Source of the DNA: Bremerella sp. P1
GTDB lineage: Bacteria > Planctomycetota > Planctomycetia > Pirellulales > Pirellulaceae
Assembly (NCBI RefSeq): GCF_028748185.1
Contig: NZ_CP118164.1
Location: forward strand, 4,613,814-4,677,813
Direction of reading: 5' to 3'
Length of the DNA stretch: 64,000 nucleotides
The translations under genes and the position numbers were made by a program. The notes under the pieces are model-generated. The model worked only from the letters and a program-made list of their open reading frames with translations. It did no database searches and was not told the DNA's origin. Shown here one piece after another: positions 10,035 to 19,860 of this stretch; the first letter of the stretch is position 1; the number at the start of each line of letters is the position of its first letter.

Positions 10035-11060
10035 CTACTTAATTGACTTCAAGTAGGCGATGATCGCCGTGATTTCTTCGTCCTTGAGCAACTGCGGCGT
10101 GAACACGGTCATGCCAGGCTTGCGTCCGACGACGATCTCGGAATTCGGTTGACGTATCGACTGACGTACGTAGTTTTCGTCCATCGTAACGGTGATGGGA
10201 GAACTGGAACCGCGGGGAAGAACTTGACGCTCCTTGCCCCATTGTTCATTAAGCGGCGGGCCTGGGTATTTGGCGGAGTTGTCACCAGTCACCGAGTGGC
10301 ACTGGGCACAACCCTTGCGCTTGAACAGAATCTCGCCAGCGACTTCGGGTGGATTGTTTTCCAGAATGTTGGCAGCCTTCTCGGCCCATTGGTCGAATTC
10401 GGCCGTCTCGTGAACAAAGACTTTGCGGTGCATCACCGAGTGCTGTTGGCCACAATATTCCGCACAGAAAAGGCGGAGTGGTTCGTGAGCACTTTCATCC
10501 AGGCCGCTGCCCGTTGTCTGTGTTGCTCGTGCCCAGGTCGACGTGTAACGGCCTGGAACGCAGTCCATTTTGATGCGGAATGCAGGGATGTAGAAACTGT
10601 GGAGCACATCCTGAGACTGCAACAGGAACTTGACGTCACGATCGACGGGAATATGCAAGTCGCTCGATTCAGCTCCATTGGGATACTTGAATACCCAGTT
10701 CCACTTGCTCGCAACGACTTGAATTTCGTACGCATTCTCCGGTGCTTCTCGAACGTTGAGATACCCCGTGAAACCGAAGAAGAAGATCACGCCGACCAGG
10801 ATCGACGGAATCACACTCCAGGTAATCTCCAGCGTTTCGTTATGCGATGGAGAGGGCATTTCGGTGTGACCCGGGCGCTGATAATACTTCAGGACGAAGT
10901 AAACCATGAAGCCGATGATCAACACAAAGAAGAACAACGACAGGTAGTAGATGAAGTCAAACAACCCGTCGACACTTCCAGCGACCGTCGACCGCTCGGG
11001 CGGGAAAAACATCGTATCCGCCAGGATGGAAAGCATGGTTGAACCTATTTCTGGGACCAT
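10035..11060 (-). CDS. ctaC: Cytochrome c oxidase subunit II with fused cytochrome c domain (caa3)
   Basis: 341 residues. Two N-terminal transmembrane helices (about 37-57 and 78-98) are followed by a periplasmic cupredoxin domain with the CuA ligands: DVLHSFYIP, CAEYCGQQHSVMH (two Cys, His, Met). A C-terminal cytochrome c domain carries the haem motif CAQCH and the distal Met in GMTVFTP. This fusion defines caa3-type oxidases, which accept electrons without a separate soluble cytochrome. No lipoprotein box or clear signal peptide precedes the first helix. The start is uncertain between the GATG context at 11060 and an internal ATG eight codons later. It follows the Sco gene and precedes ctaD. 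Confidence 0.96.
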   Translation of the reverse strand: MVPEIGSTMLSILADTMFFPPERSTVAGSVDGLFDFIYYLSLFFFVLIIGFMVYFVLKYYQRPGHTEMPSPSHNETLEITWSVIPSILVGVIFFFGFTGYLNVREAPENAYEIQVVASKWNWVFKYPNGAESSDLHIPVDRDVKFLLQSQDVLHSFYIPAFRIKMDCVPGRYTSTWARATQTTGSGLDESAHEPLRLFCAEYCGQQHSVMHRKVFVHETAEFDQWAEKAANILENNPPEVAGEILFKRKGCAQCHSVTGDNSAKYPGPPLNEQWGKERQVLPRGSSSPITVTMDENYVRQSIRQPNSEIVVGRKPGMTVFTPQLLKDEEITAIIAYLKSIK

Positions 11061-11083
11061 CTCGTCTCTGTCTTATTTCGTAT

Positions 11084-11956
11084 TTAAGTCGCATTGGACG
11101 GAAGGTGTCCGTCCATTGAACTGGAATGGAAATTCGCGTTTTCGTTGGCTGTTCTGCGGCGTAGGACCCAGAACGGAATCAACCCAATCGCCAGGCAAGC
11201 CACCGTAGTGAATGCACCTAGCTGCATCAATCGGACCGCCTGGGGACCGTAACGACCGGCCGTTTCGTCGTACATAAAGCACGTCAGGATGATCTGATCG
11301 ACGGTCGTTCCAATCTTGCCTTCGCTCGCTTCGACCAACGACAACCGCAAGGTTGGCTCGTCGAATTGAACGCCGTAAATGTAGCGAGAGATTCGCCCGT
11401 CCGGCGTGCACAACATCAGCACGGCGTTATGGGCATACTCTTTTCGCTCGGGGACAAAGCGGTATTGAAATCCGGTCGCCTTGGCAACGGCCATGATCGA
11501 CGTGACGTCGCCTACCAAAAAGTGCCACCCTTCGGCCGTGCCTGGGCGGTCATATTCCTGGTAGTACCGCATCCGTGTCTTACTTGCTCGCTGGTACGAC
11601 TCGCGTGGGTCGATGCTGATCGACACCACGTGAAAATCTTCCCCGACGCTGGCGTCCATTTCGCTTAACGTTCTTACGAGTCCGTTAAGCTGCTGCTGGC
11701 ACAGCATCGGGCAGTTCGAGTAGTTGAGCGACAAAATGACAGGCTTCTCGCCGTCAAAGTAGTCGCCCAGGCGAATCAACGCACCGCGATCATCCGTGAA
11801 TGGTGTTTCGAGGGGAAGCAATTCGTTTAAGTGCTCGGTCACTCCGAGTCCATCGACGGCGTCGGGAGTCTCATTCAGCTGAGCCTTCACCGAAGTGGCC
11901 AGTGCCAGGCAGAAAATTACTGCCCACGTCCAACGAAATGTCCCTAAACCTCGCAT
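11084..11956 (-). CDS. Sco1/SenC-family copper chaperone for cytochrome oxidase, with C-terminal membrane anchor
   Basis: 290 residues. An N-terminal signal peptide (about 1-25) leads into a thioredoxin-fold SCO domain with the copper site Cys82-Pro-Met-Leu-Cys86 and a downstream His in EYAHNAVLML. Sco proteins deliver copper to the CuA site of subunit II and keep its cysteines reduced. Unlike classical Sco proteins, which are anchored at the N-terminus, this one has a hydrophobic helix near residues 242-263 (LGAFTTVACLAIGLIPFWVL) followed by Arg residues, so it looks C-terminally anchored. It sits directly before ctaC, its expected client. Confidence 0.93.
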   Translation of the reverse strand: MRGLGTFRWTWAVIFCLALATSVKAQLNETPDAVDGLGVTEHLNELLPLETPFTDDRGALIRLGDYFDGEKPVILSLNYSNCPMLCQQQLNGLVRTLSEMDASVGEDFHVVSISIDPRESYQRASKTRMRYYQEYDRPGTAEGWHFLVGDVTSIMAVAKATGFQYRFVPERKEYAHNAVLMLCTPDGRISRYIYGVQFDEPTLRLSLVEASEGKIGTTVDQIILTCFMYDETAGRYGPQAVRLMQLGAFTTVACLAIGLIPFWVLRRRTANENANFHSSSMDGHLPSNAT

Positions 11957-11983
11957 TCGATCCGTGTTTAATCCCGTGAGGGG

Positions 11984-12370
11984 TTAATTCGATTCGTACT
12001 TGTCTGCAACAACCTTCATGGCCTGCTCGATAGGCATGCCGATGGTCTTTGTTTCTTTATTAACCCAGCTGTATCCGTCGTTCAGCTTGGCTTTTTGAGC
12101 ACTCACGATGCTGTCTTCAACCTCAAGCTTGACGTTGACGACCTTCTCTTCGTACTGCTGTTTCTCGAACTGCAGGTAAGCCGCTTGCAGTCCAATGATG
12201 CAGATGAATGTGACCGCCGCGCTGACGAAGCCAACCAGAGCAATCACTGGAGTGTTCATGTCGTCATACATCGGAAGGTCCGACGCGGCGAGATCATGAT
12301 GCTCTGTCGTCTCGACGACAGCTTCATTTACTTCTTGTTCGGGAGTGTCTTCAGTGATTTCCGTCATCAA
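11984..12370 (-). CDS. Small single-helix membrane protein of the ACIII/caa3 operon
   Basis: 128 residues; no named family recognised. An acidic N-terminus (about 1-40, rich in Glu, Thr and Asp) is followed by one transmembrane helix (about 45-67) and a charged C-terminal part of about 60 residues with the run GYSWVNKETKTIGMPIEQAM. Its place between actF and the Sco gene suggests an accessory subunit of Alternative Complex III or the oxidase; such small subunits (ActG/H-like) are known in ACIII loci but vary too much to identify by eye. The C-terminal segment resembles a short linker found in operon-specific proteins that precede Sco in related loci; this last point is an impression, not a match I can show. 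Confidence 0.7.
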   Translation of the reverse strand: MMTEITEDTPEQEVNEAVVETTEHHDLAASDLPMYDDMNTPVIALVGFVSAAVTFICIIGLQAAYLQFEKQQYEEKVVNVKLEVEDSIVSAQKAKLNDGYSWVNKETKTIGMPIEQAMKVVADKYESN

Positions 12371-12379
12371 ATCACCTTA

Positions 12380-13633
12380 TTAATGATTCTGAAGTGCCAG
12401 CGATTCGCTCAGGCGTGGATCCTTAACAGGAACCAACGGCTTATCGGTGGCGAACCAGATCAGCGAACTAATGTATAAACCGCCAATTCCGACGATACAG
12501 CACAGGTCAATCAGGCCAAAACTCGGAGCGGCCGTGCCGTGGGCAACCTGGGGCATCACAATGTAGTAAAGGTCTACATAGTGCATGACCAGAATGAATA
12601 CGGCCCACCCGGTCAGGATGTACTTGTTGCGACGAATGTGTCGCGACATAACACCGAAGAATGGGATGAAGAAGTGGCCGAAGATCAACATGATCGCCAC
12701 AATGGCCCAACCATTTTCCTGGCGACGCAGGTACCAGCCGGTTTCTTCTGGAATGTTCGCGTACCAGATCAAAAGGAACTGGCTGAAAGCGATGTATCCC
12801 CAGAAGAGGGTAAAGCCAAAGGTGTACTTACCCAGATCGTGGTAATGCTCTTTGGTTACGATTTCAGCCATCTTGCCATCCTGCTGGAGGAGGAAGATGA
12901 CAACCGTCATGAATGCGAAGAAGCTGAGCGCACTTCCGGCAAAGAAGTAAACACCAAAGATCGTACTGAACCAATGCGGGTCGAGTGACATCAGCCAGTC
13001 GAACGAAGCAAAGGTGACCGTCAGTGCAAACAGCACAACGGCCAGCGAGCTCCACTTCTGAAGCTTCAAGGTGATTTGCTTATCACCGTTACCGTCCTGA
13101 GCCAGGGAGTTCAGGAAGAAGTAGCGGGCAATGCAGATCCAGGTGGCGAAGTAAACAATCGCCCGGATCGTGAAGAAGATCGGATTCAAGTAAGGTGACT
13201 TGTGAGCGATCAGCTGATCATACTCAGCCGAGGCTACGTCCCACTTTGCCGGGTCATTCCACTCGAATAACGTGTGGCTGCCGAACAATACGGGAAACAA
13301 GATCACCAGAAACAAGATCGCCATGGGGATCAGGTTCTGGCTCAGCAGTTCCGCCACGCGTCGAACAACGACACTCCAGCCAGCCCGACTCAGGTGGTGG
13401 ATCGGCACGAAAAACAACGCGCCGAGCGAGATGCTCAGGAAGTAAACGAAACTGGTCAGGTAGGAATGGAAGAAGTAGGAAGAGCTTTCCTGCGTCATTC
13501 CAAGAGCCATGGCCAGCAGCAGCGCCAAGACGCCAACCGCCATCGCGACCAGTCGCACCGACTGCCAGGCCGGATTGAGGCGGATCGATTCGTCGTCCGT
13601 CACTGTGATCGTTGGTTTGTGGTGACCGCCCAT
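12380..13633 (-). CDS. actF: Alternative Complex III subunit ActF (quinol:cytochrome c oxidoreductase membrane subunit)
   Basis: 417 residues with about ten transmembrane helices, the length and layout of ActF, a membrane subunit related to ActC and NrfD. Recognisable segments are ASFDWLMSLDPHWFSTIFGVY and HDLGKYTFGFTLFWGYIAFSQFLLIWYANIPEETGWYLRR (read in parts), both conserved across ActF proteins. It contributes to the membrane arm of ACIII, which replaces the bc1 complex in passing electrons from quinol to cytochrome c. The start ATG lies three bases after the stop of actDE, so the genes are translationally close. The N-terminus MGGHHKPTITVTDDES is cytoplasmic. Confidence 0.93.
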   Translation of the reverse strand: MGGHHKPTITVTDDESIRLNPAWQSVRLVAMAVGVLALLLAMALGMTQESSSYFFHSYLTSFVYFLSISLGALFFVPIHHLSRAGWSVVVRRVAELLSQNLIPMAILFLVILFPVLFGSHTLFEWNDPAKWDVASAEYDQLIAHKSPYLNPIFFTIRAIVYFATWICIARYFFLNSLAQDGNGDKQITLKLQKWSSLAVVLFALTVTFASFDWLMSLDPHWFSTIFGVYFFAGSALSFFAFMTVVIFLLQQDGKMAEIVTKEHYHDLGKYTFGFTLFWGYIAFSQFLLIWYANIPEETGWYLRRQENGWAIVAIMLIFGHFFIPFFGVMSRHIRRNKYILTGWAVFILVMHYVDLYYIVMPQVAHGTAAPSFGLIDLCCIVGIGGLYISSLIWFATDKPLVPVKDPRLSESLALQNH

Positions 13634-13636
13634 TGC

Positions 13637-15124
13637 TTACTGACCTTTAATTTCCAATTCTTTCAACTCAACGGCTGGAATCTCTTCCGGCGTACCTGTT
13701 CGCGTCTTCTGCAAGGCTCGAACGTACGTCACGATTGCCCAGCGATCCTCAGCGGGAATCTGGTCGCCGTAGCCTTTCATCTTGCGGATACCGTGCGTGA
13801 TGGTGTTATAGAGCTTGCCATCAGGCTGGGTAAGCAAGTAATCGGTGTGCAAGTTGGTTGGAGGAATCCAGGTAGGCTGCTCCAACTGAATCGCACGCTG
13901 TGAAACCAACCCGTCGCCATCGCCTGCCAGGCCGTGGCACACGGAGCAGTAGATGTTGTAGCGGTTGCGTCCGCGTTCCAGGGTCGATGCGGTAACGGTG
14001 ATCGGTGCGATCTTAACCCAGTTTGGTTCTGGTTCCTCAGGCTGAGCCGGAGCTTCGCCCTCGGCGGGCTTCTCCTCAGCGGGTGCTTCTTCCGCTGGCT
14101 TATCTTCAGCCGGTTTGTCCTCTGCTGGCTTTTCTTCGGCCATTGGCTTATCAGCATCTGGCTCGTCGGCAGCAGGTTTATCTTCGGCCGGCTTTTCGTC
14201 CGCTGGTTTCTCTTCTTCAGCGGGCTTGTCGCCGCCTTCTTTCGGCGTCTCTTCATCTTGCAGGAAGATGACGTTTTGCTCGCCGATTTCAGGAACGATA
14301 CCGGTCAACATGATCGGGTCAACCCATTCGCCTCGAGCGACGGTGCCTGGAATGCGAGGACGCATGGTGCGACCGTCGGCAAAGACAGGGCTAACCGTTT
14401 GCGTGTCGCCACGAAGCTGGATGTCCATGTCACGAATCGGATTGATACGCGGCACGGTCGAAGTCTGGTAGTAGGCTCGCCACAGCAAGATCGGCGGAAT
14501 CAGGGCGACGACCGTCGCACCGATACCAACAAACTTGATGATCTTCGGCAGGTCGGCTGGGCTTGGATCTTCGAAGACTTCGATGACGCCGGTTTGTCCA
14601 GTGCAGCCATCAAGCAGATCGCGAGTCTTGTTGGGCTTATATTTTTCGTCGTTGACGTCAATCGTCAGGAAGAACTTGTCGTCGGTTGCCCGAGCGAACT
14701 CAGGAACGCGGAACAATGGATTCGAGAAGGTTGGCAACTTGTTCAGGAACAGCATCCCGATGAACACGGCGAAGGCCGCATGCAAAATGACCAACTCGAA
14801 GATAACCGGAATGTTGGCCGGCAAGCTCCAAACTGGTTTGGCCGAAATGATAAACGGATACCATTCGGCATTCGTGATGAACTGCAGACCGAGACCGGCG
14901 AATCCACCCATGATGCCAAGCGTTAGGACGATCCATGGCAGGATGGTCGGCTTAATCCCGAGAGCTTCGTCGATGCCATGCAGAGGGAAAGGCGTGTAGG
15001 CGTCGGTCTTGGTGTAACCAGCCTTTCGCACTTTCTCGCACGCCGCCAACAAGGAGTCGGGGTCGTCGAACTGCGCCATCAGCCCGATCAGCTTGGGTTC
15101 CGTGTTGTTCGTATCTTCTGACAT
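13637..15124 (-). CDS. actDE: Alternative Complex III ActD-ActE fusion: membrane subunit joined to a mono-haem cytochrome c
   Basis: 495 residues. Residues 1-240 are ActD (DUF3341): an N-terminal soluble part (LMAQFDDPDSLLAACEKVR) followed by two close helices (about 61-83 and 107-129); a third helix falls near 198-216. Residues about 292-366 are a low-complexity linker of repeated Lys-Pro-Ala-Glu units. The C-terminal part is the ActE cytochrome c, with haem motif CSVCH (Cys393-His397) and a distal Met in IRKMKGYGDQIP. In other ACIII operons ActD and ActE are separate genes. ActE passes electrons on to the oxidase. The helix near 198-216 and the segment after it probably come from the N-terminal anchor of ActE. 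Confidence 0.93.
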   Translation of the reverse strand: MSEDTNNTEPKLIGLMAQFDDPDSLLAACEKVRKAGYTKTDAYTPFPLHGIDEALGIKPTILPWIVLTLGIMGGFAGLGLQFITNAEWYPFIISAKPVWSLPANIPVIFELVILHAAFAVFIGMLFLNKLPTFSNPLFRVPEFARATDDKFFLTIDVNDEKYKPNKTRDLLDGCTGQTGVIEVFEDPSPADLPKIIKFVGIGATVVALIPPILLWRAYYQTSTVPRINPIRDMDIQLRGDTQTVSPVFADGRTMRPRIPGTVARGEWVDPIMLTGIVPEIGEQNVIFLQDEETPKEGGDKPAEEEKPADEKPAEDKPAADEPDADKPMAEEKPAEDKPAEDKPAEEAPAEEKPAEGEAPAQPEEPEPNWVKIAPITVTASTLERGRNRYNIYCSVCHGLAGDGDGLVSQRAIQLEQPTWIPPTNLHTDYLLTQPDGKLYNTITHGIRKMKGYGDQIPAEDRWAIVTYVRALQKTRTGTPEEIPAVELKELEIKGQ

Positions 15125-15171
15125 CTATTTAAGGCCCTGCTGGATATCCAGGGAATGGAATCACTTAGGAG

Positions 15172-16608
15172 TTATTGATCTGGGTCGTCGTGAAAATCGC
15201 CGTGAGGGTTGATCGGTTCTTCCGGCGTGTGATGCGGGAATGGCATGACCGATTTCACTTCCGCCATGGCAACAATCGGACCGAAGCGGACGAACAGCAG
15301 AAACAGGGTGAAGAACAACCCAAAGCTGCCGATCAGCATTCCATAGTCGACCGGTGTTGGCTCGAACATGCCCCACGAGGAAGGCAGGAAGTCACGGGCC
15401 AGCGAAGTGACGGTAATCACGAAACGCTCGAACCACATACCGATGTTCACGAAGATGCTGATCACGAACATCAACCACGGCGTGGTGCGACAAACTTTAA
15501 ACCAGAACAGCTGCGGGCTGATCACGTTGCAGGAAACCATGATCCAGTAGGCCCACCAGTAGGGACCGAATGCACGGTTGACGAACGCGAAGCCTTCGTA
15601 CAGGTTGCCACCGTACCAGGCGATGAAGAATTCCATCGCGTAGGCGTAACCCACCATCGAGCCAGTCGCCAGCAGAATCTTGCAGACGTTTTCCAAGTGA
15701 CGCAGCGTCACGACGTCTTTCAGGCCGAACCATTGGCGGGCAGGAACCATCAGGGTCAGCACCATCCCGAACCCAGAGAACACCGCACCAGCGACGAAGT
15801 AAGGTGGGAAGATCGTGGTGTGCCAACCGGGAAGTTGCGAGACGGCAAAGTCGAAACTAACGATGGTATGCACCGAAAGAACGAGTGGGGCCGCCAGGGC
15901 AGCGAACAGCGTATATGCTTTTTCATATCGCGACCAGGCACGAGCCGAACCCGTCCAGCCGAGCGACAGAATCGAGTAAACGATACGAAGGATCTTGTTG
16001 TTGGTACGATCTCGCAGGGTTGCCAGATCCGGAATCATGCCGGTGTACCAGAAGATTAACGAAACGGTCGCGTACGTCGAAACGGCGAACACGTCCCACA
16101 GCAGCGGGCTGCGGAACTGTGGCCACATGGCAAGCTGCAAACTCGGCAGTGGGAACAACCAATAGAAGACCCAGACTCGACCAATGTGAATGGCCGGGAA
16201 GAGGCCAGCACACACGACTGCGAAGATCGTCATGGCTTCCGCGAAGCGGTTGATACTCGTACGCCAGTTCTGACGGAAGATGAACAGAATGGCGGAAATC
16301 AGCGTTCCAGCGTGACCGATACCGACCCAGAACACGAAATTCACGATCGGGAAGCCCCAGTAGACGGGGTTGTTGTTACCCCAGACACCGACACCGGTGA
16401 AAACCAGGTAGCCGACCAAGGCGCCCAACATGCCCAGCAGGCTTAACGACACAAGCATGCCGATATACCAGGCGATGGGAGTCTTGCTCTCGTTGATGCC
16501 GCACACCAACCGGGTAATCGAGCCGTAGTCGTGCCCGCCAATCACAAGCGGCGTCCGTCTGCCCGGATCGTCGATCGTGGTGTCAATGACTTCGTTTACG
16601 GTGGCCAT
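15172..16608 (-). CDS. actC: Alternative Complex III subunit ActC (NrfD/PsrC-like quinol-binding membrane subunit)
   Basis: 478 residues with about ten transmembrane helices and the NrfD-type features [37 protein letters not shown] and [25 protein letters not shown] (quoted in parts), which match ActC of ACIII. ActC forms the membrane quinol-oxidation site below the iron-sulphur subunit ActB. It lies between actB (67 bases) and actDE (47 bases) in the same direction. The family and role are known from purified ACIII of Rhodothermus and Flavobacterium; assignment here is from sequence and order. Confidence 0.95.
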   Translation of the reverse strand: MATVNEVIDTTIDDPGRRTPLVIGGHDYGSITRLVCGINESKTPIAWYIGMLVSLSLLGMLGALVGYLVFTGVGVWGNNNPVYWGFPIVNFVFWVGIGHAGTLISAILFIFRQNWRTSINRFAEAMTIFAVVCAGLFPAIHIGRVWVFYWLFPLPSLQLAMWPQFRSPLLWDVFAVSTYATVSLIFWYTGMIPDLATLRDRTNNKILRIVYSILSLGWTGSARAWSRYEKAYTLFAALAAPLVLSVHTIVSFDFAVSQLPGWHTTIFPPYFVAGAVFSGFGMVLTLMVPARQWFGLKDVVTLRHLENVCKILLATGSMVGYAYAMEFFIAWYGGNLYEGFAFVNRAFGPYWWAYWIMVSCNVISPQLFWFKVCRTTPWLMFVISIFVNIGMWFERFVITVTSLARDFLPSSWGMFEPTPVDYGMLIGSFGLFFTLFLLFVRFGPIVAMAEVKSVMPFPHHTPEEPINPHGDFHDDPDQ

Positions 16609-16674
16609 TCGTACTCTTGGTTATGTGAACTTTGGCTGACTGCTTAAGGAATATGGGGAACGCACGAAAAGCAA

Positions 16675-19600
16675 TTAGTGCTTCTCTTCTTCTTTCTCAT
16701 GGTCGTGATCATCTTTGTGATCACCGTCGGCATGCTCGTGGTCATGGTCTGACTCGGCATGGCCGTGTCCATGATGGTCGTCGACTTCCGGAGCCAGCCA
16801 CGGATGTGGGTTGGTGATCCGAGCCAAGTAACGTGTGCGAGGCTTGGTATTCAGCTCGGCGAGCATCGAATACGAACGCGGATTCGCGTGAGCCTTGGCG
16901 ACATCGCTTTCTGGATTGTTGAGGTCGCCGAACTCGATCGCGTTCGACGCACAAGCTTCCTGGCAAGCGACTTGAATCTCGTTGGGCCCAATGGCTCGAC
17001 GATCGGCCTTGGCTTCGATCTTCGTGTTTTGGATACGCTGCACGCAGTAGGTGCACTTTTCCATCACACCGCGGTTACGCACGGTAACCTCGGGGTTGAA
17101 GATCAGCTTGGCCAGTTCCTGGTTACCGGCTTCAAAGCGGTGATCGCTGGCACGCCAGTCCAGGTAGTTAAAGCGGCGAACCTTGTACGGGCAGTTGTTA
17201 CCGCAGTAACGCGTACCGATACAGCGGTTGTAAACCATGTCATTAAGGCCTTCGTCGCTATGGACGGTCGCAGCAACCGGGCAAACGCTTTCGCACGGAG
17301 CTGTTTCGCACTGCTGGCAGGTAACCGGCTGCGAAACTGCCTTCGGGTCTTCCATGTCGCCGCTGAAGTAGCGGTCGACGCGAATCCAGTGCATTTCGCG
17401 ACCAACCGAGACCGCTTCCTTACCGACGATCGGAATATTGTTTTCCGACTGGCAAGCAATCGTACAGGCATTACAGCCAGTGCACTTGGTCAGGTCGATC
17501 GACATACCCCAAGCGTGGCCGTCGTACGATTCCTTCATCCACTCTTGTTCTTCCCACAGGGATTTCAGTGGTGGATGGTGAACGACGTGCTTGGCGAAGT
17601 CAGGATGATGTTCGTATTCTTCGACGGTGCCTTCGCGAACCAGTTCGGCGACGCGGCGGCCGATCTCTCGCATGCCTAACAGGTCGATTGCGAAGTGATC
17701 TTGGGTCGTAGCCAGTCTGAACTCTTTGCCCGTCGGCTTGACGGTCACGTCAGTGGCCAGGTTCATCGTCGCTTTGGTGCGAAGCGGACCGACGTCCACG
17801 CCGACCGGAGCGACATCGGCCTCGACATCACCGCCGACGGCACCTGCGTGCGTGCGACCGTAGCCAAGCCCCACAGCCAGCGTGCCGTGTGCTTGACCTG
17901 GTTGAATGAACACAGGCAGGGTGACCGTGTTGCCATTAGCCGAGACTTCCATCAACTCAGCCTGATTGACGCCGATGCTTTCGGCCGTCTTGGGGCTGAT
18001 GGTGACGACGTTGTCCCAGGTCACCTTGGTGATCGGTTCCGGCAGTTCCTGCAGCCAACCGTTGTTGGCAAAGCGGCCGTCATAGGTGCCGGCACCAGGA
18101 TGGAAGATCAGTTCGTAGGCGTCACCGAGGCCGGCTCGCCAGGTGGAAACCGAAACGTTGCCCAGTTCCAGCGATTCGTTGAGCGTGACGCTGGCGGCCT
18201 TCGCAGCCGAGTCGGCGATGAATCCGTCGTGTAGAACCTTGGTCCAGGCAGCATCGGTGACCGAGCTGGAGAACGAGGTGGCGACGGTTTGCTTGACGGC
18301 TTCCAGTGTTTCGCTGATCGGCGAACCCGCAATCAGGCTGAGGAACTCGACCGGATCTTTCGTCTTGAAGATCGGCGTGATCAGCGGCTGGGCGATGCAG
18401 AAGCTGCCATCGTAGGCGAGTGCGTCACCCCATTGTTCCAGACCATGCGAAGCGGGCAGATGCCACGTGGATAGCTTCGAGGTTTCGGTCTCGTAGTCGC
18501 CGTAGTAAACCTGGGTGTTGGTCTTGTCCATGGCGGCAACGAAGTCGACGTCAGCAGGGGCGTCATAAATCGGGTTACCACCCAGGAAGATGATCGTGTC
18601 GACTTCACCAGCGTTCATGGCGGAAGCTAGATCTTCGATCGTGCCAACGTTATCGCGAGCCAGTTTGGGCTCTTCGATAAAGGTGACCGTCTTGCCGAGG
18701 TTTTCCAGCTTGCTGTTAATTCGCCAGATGCGTGCCTGAGTTTCTGCATCGAGCGACTCACCACCGACGACCAGGCTCTTGCCCTTGTGGCTGATCAAGT
18801 CGTTCACCATGGCCGTGACGACGATGTCGATCTTCTCGGCTGGCTTCTCTTTGGTTTCACCACTTTCGAGAGCTGCGTCGAGCTTCTGTTCCAGATCGGC
18901 GACAAAGCTCGGCATCTGCGAAGCGGCAACAGCCAGACGGTGATCGGCAGCAATGCCGGTAACCGTGAAGCGACTTTCAACAACATAGAGACGGCTCATG
19001 GGGCCATCTTCAGGAGCACGACGCTTGGCGAAGCCCTGATTGTTTACACCGTGGGTCGCATGGTCACCCAGGACATCGGCACTCAGGTCAACAATGATGT
19101 CGGCCGATTCAAGATTCAGCAGAGGACGCAGCTTCTTGCCGAAAGCCAGTTCGGTTCCCAGCGTGCTGTTGCCAGCGATCGATTCGTACTGGAACCACTT
19201 CGCTTGTGGGAACTTCTTGGCCACTTCGTTCATTTGGCTGAGAACGGTTGGCGAAGTGTTCGTCTGGTGCAGGATGGCCAGCTTCGACGAGTTGCCGCCT
19301 TCCAACTTCTTGGACTGCTCTTTCCACCAAACGGCGAATTCGTCCCAAGATCGCTGATTCGAGGTGTTACCTTCTCGAATGACAGGATATTGGCTGCGAT
19401 CCGGATCGTACAATTGCAGGATCGTGGACTGGGCGTAGGTGTCCGCACCAGCAACCATTGGATGCATCTGGTTGCCATCGACCTTGATCGGGCGACCGTC
19501 GTAGCTAGTGGCCACAACTGGACAGGCCTTGCCGGCGACCGAGAGAGTCGTGGCGAATTTTTCAGGCTTACCCGGGATGCGACCTTCAGGACGACGCGAG

Positions 19601-19860
19601 AAGGGAGCGATCTCTTCTTCCGGATAACGGAAGCCAACCACTTCTTCTTCTGGGTAACGGCAGCCGGCGGCACCTGTGGCCAAAGCCATCGAGGCACCCA
19701 TCAACTGCATCCAGCGACGACGCGGCATTCCCGTGGGGGCCACTTCGGCAGCTTCCGGAAATTCTTGTTTCAGAAACTGCTCGAATTCAGGAGTTCCCTC
19801 GAGTTCGCCGAGGCTACGCCAGTATTTCGGTTTATTGTTCTCAGGCATTATCGATGACAT
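16675..19860 (-). CDS. actB: Alternative Complex III subunit ActB (molybdopterin-like plus four [Fe-S] cluster protein)
   Basis: 1061 residues, usual for ActB. N-terminus: a soluble leader, then a Tat-type run MPRRRWMQLMGAS near residue 45 and a Cys following it, with two RYPEEE copies. Residues about 90-740 form a molybdopterin-oxidoreductase-like domain that in characterised ACIII binds no cofactor. Residues about 785-1000 are a ferredoxin-like region with the cysteine groups CTGCNACTIAC, CQQCETAPCESVC, CIGTRYCGNNCPYKVRRFN and CTYCVQRIQ...CQEAC, binding four clusters that carry electrons from the quinol site to the haems. The last 27 residues are His/Asp rich. Its start overlaps the end of actA by 13 bases, indicating translational coupling. 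Confidence 0.96.
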   Translation of the reverse strand: MSSIMPENNKPKYWRSLGELEGTPEFEQFLKQEFPEAAEVAPTGMPRRRWMQLMGASMALATGAAGCRYPEEEVVGFRYPEEEIAPFSRRPEGRIPGKPEKFATTLSVAGKACPVVATSYDGRPIKVDGNQMHPMVAGADTYAQSTILQLYDPDRSQYPVIREGNTSNQRSWDEFAVWWKEQSKKLEGGNSSKLAILHQTNTSPTVLSQMNEVAKKFPQAKWFQYESIAGNSTLGTELAFGKKLRPLLNLESADIIVDLSADVLGDHATHGVNNQGFAKRRAPEDGPMSRLYVVESRFTVTGIAADHRLAVAASQMPSFVADLEQKLDAALESGETKEKPAEKIDIVVTAMVNDLISHKGKSLVVGGESLDAETQARIWRINSKLENLGKTVTFIEEPKLARDNVGTIEDLASAMNAGEVDTIIFLGGNPIYDAPADVDFVAAMDKTNTQVYYGDYETETSKLSTWHLPASHGLEQWGDALAYDGSFCIAQPLITPIFKTKDPVEFLSLIAGSPISETLEAVKQTVATSFSSSVTDAAWTKVLHDGFIADSAAKAASVTLNESLELGNVSVSTWRAGLGDAYELIFHPGAGTYDGRFANNGWLQELPEPITKVTWDNVVTISPKTAESIGVNQAELMEVSANGNTVTLPVFIQPGQAHGTLAVGLGYGRTHAGAVGGDVEADVAPVGVDVGPLRTKATMNLATDVTVKPTGKEFRLATTQDHFAIDLLGMREIGRRVAELVREGTVEEYEHHPDFAKHVVHHPPLKSLWEEQEWMKESYDGHAWGMSIDLTKCTGCNACTIACQSENNIPIVGKEAVSVGREMHWIRVDRYFSGDMEDPKAVSQPVTCQQCETAPCESVCPVAATVHSDEGLNDMVYNRCIGTRYCGNNCPYKVRRFNYLDWRASDHRFEAGNQELAKLIFNPEVTVRNRGVMEKCTYCVQRIQNTKIEAKADRRAIGPNEIQVACQEACASNAIEFGDLNNPESDVAKAHANPRSYSMLAELNTKPRTRYLARITNPHPWLAPEVDDHHGHGHAESDHDHEHADGDHKDDHDHEKEEEKH

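Noticed and set aside
13934-14926. 330-codon plus-strand frame across actDE
   Set aside because: Long only because the Lys-Pro-Ala-Glu linker codons give few stops on the other strand.
18787-19857. 356-codon plus-strand frame antisense to actB
   Set aside because: Shadow of ActB; no domain or signal peptide.
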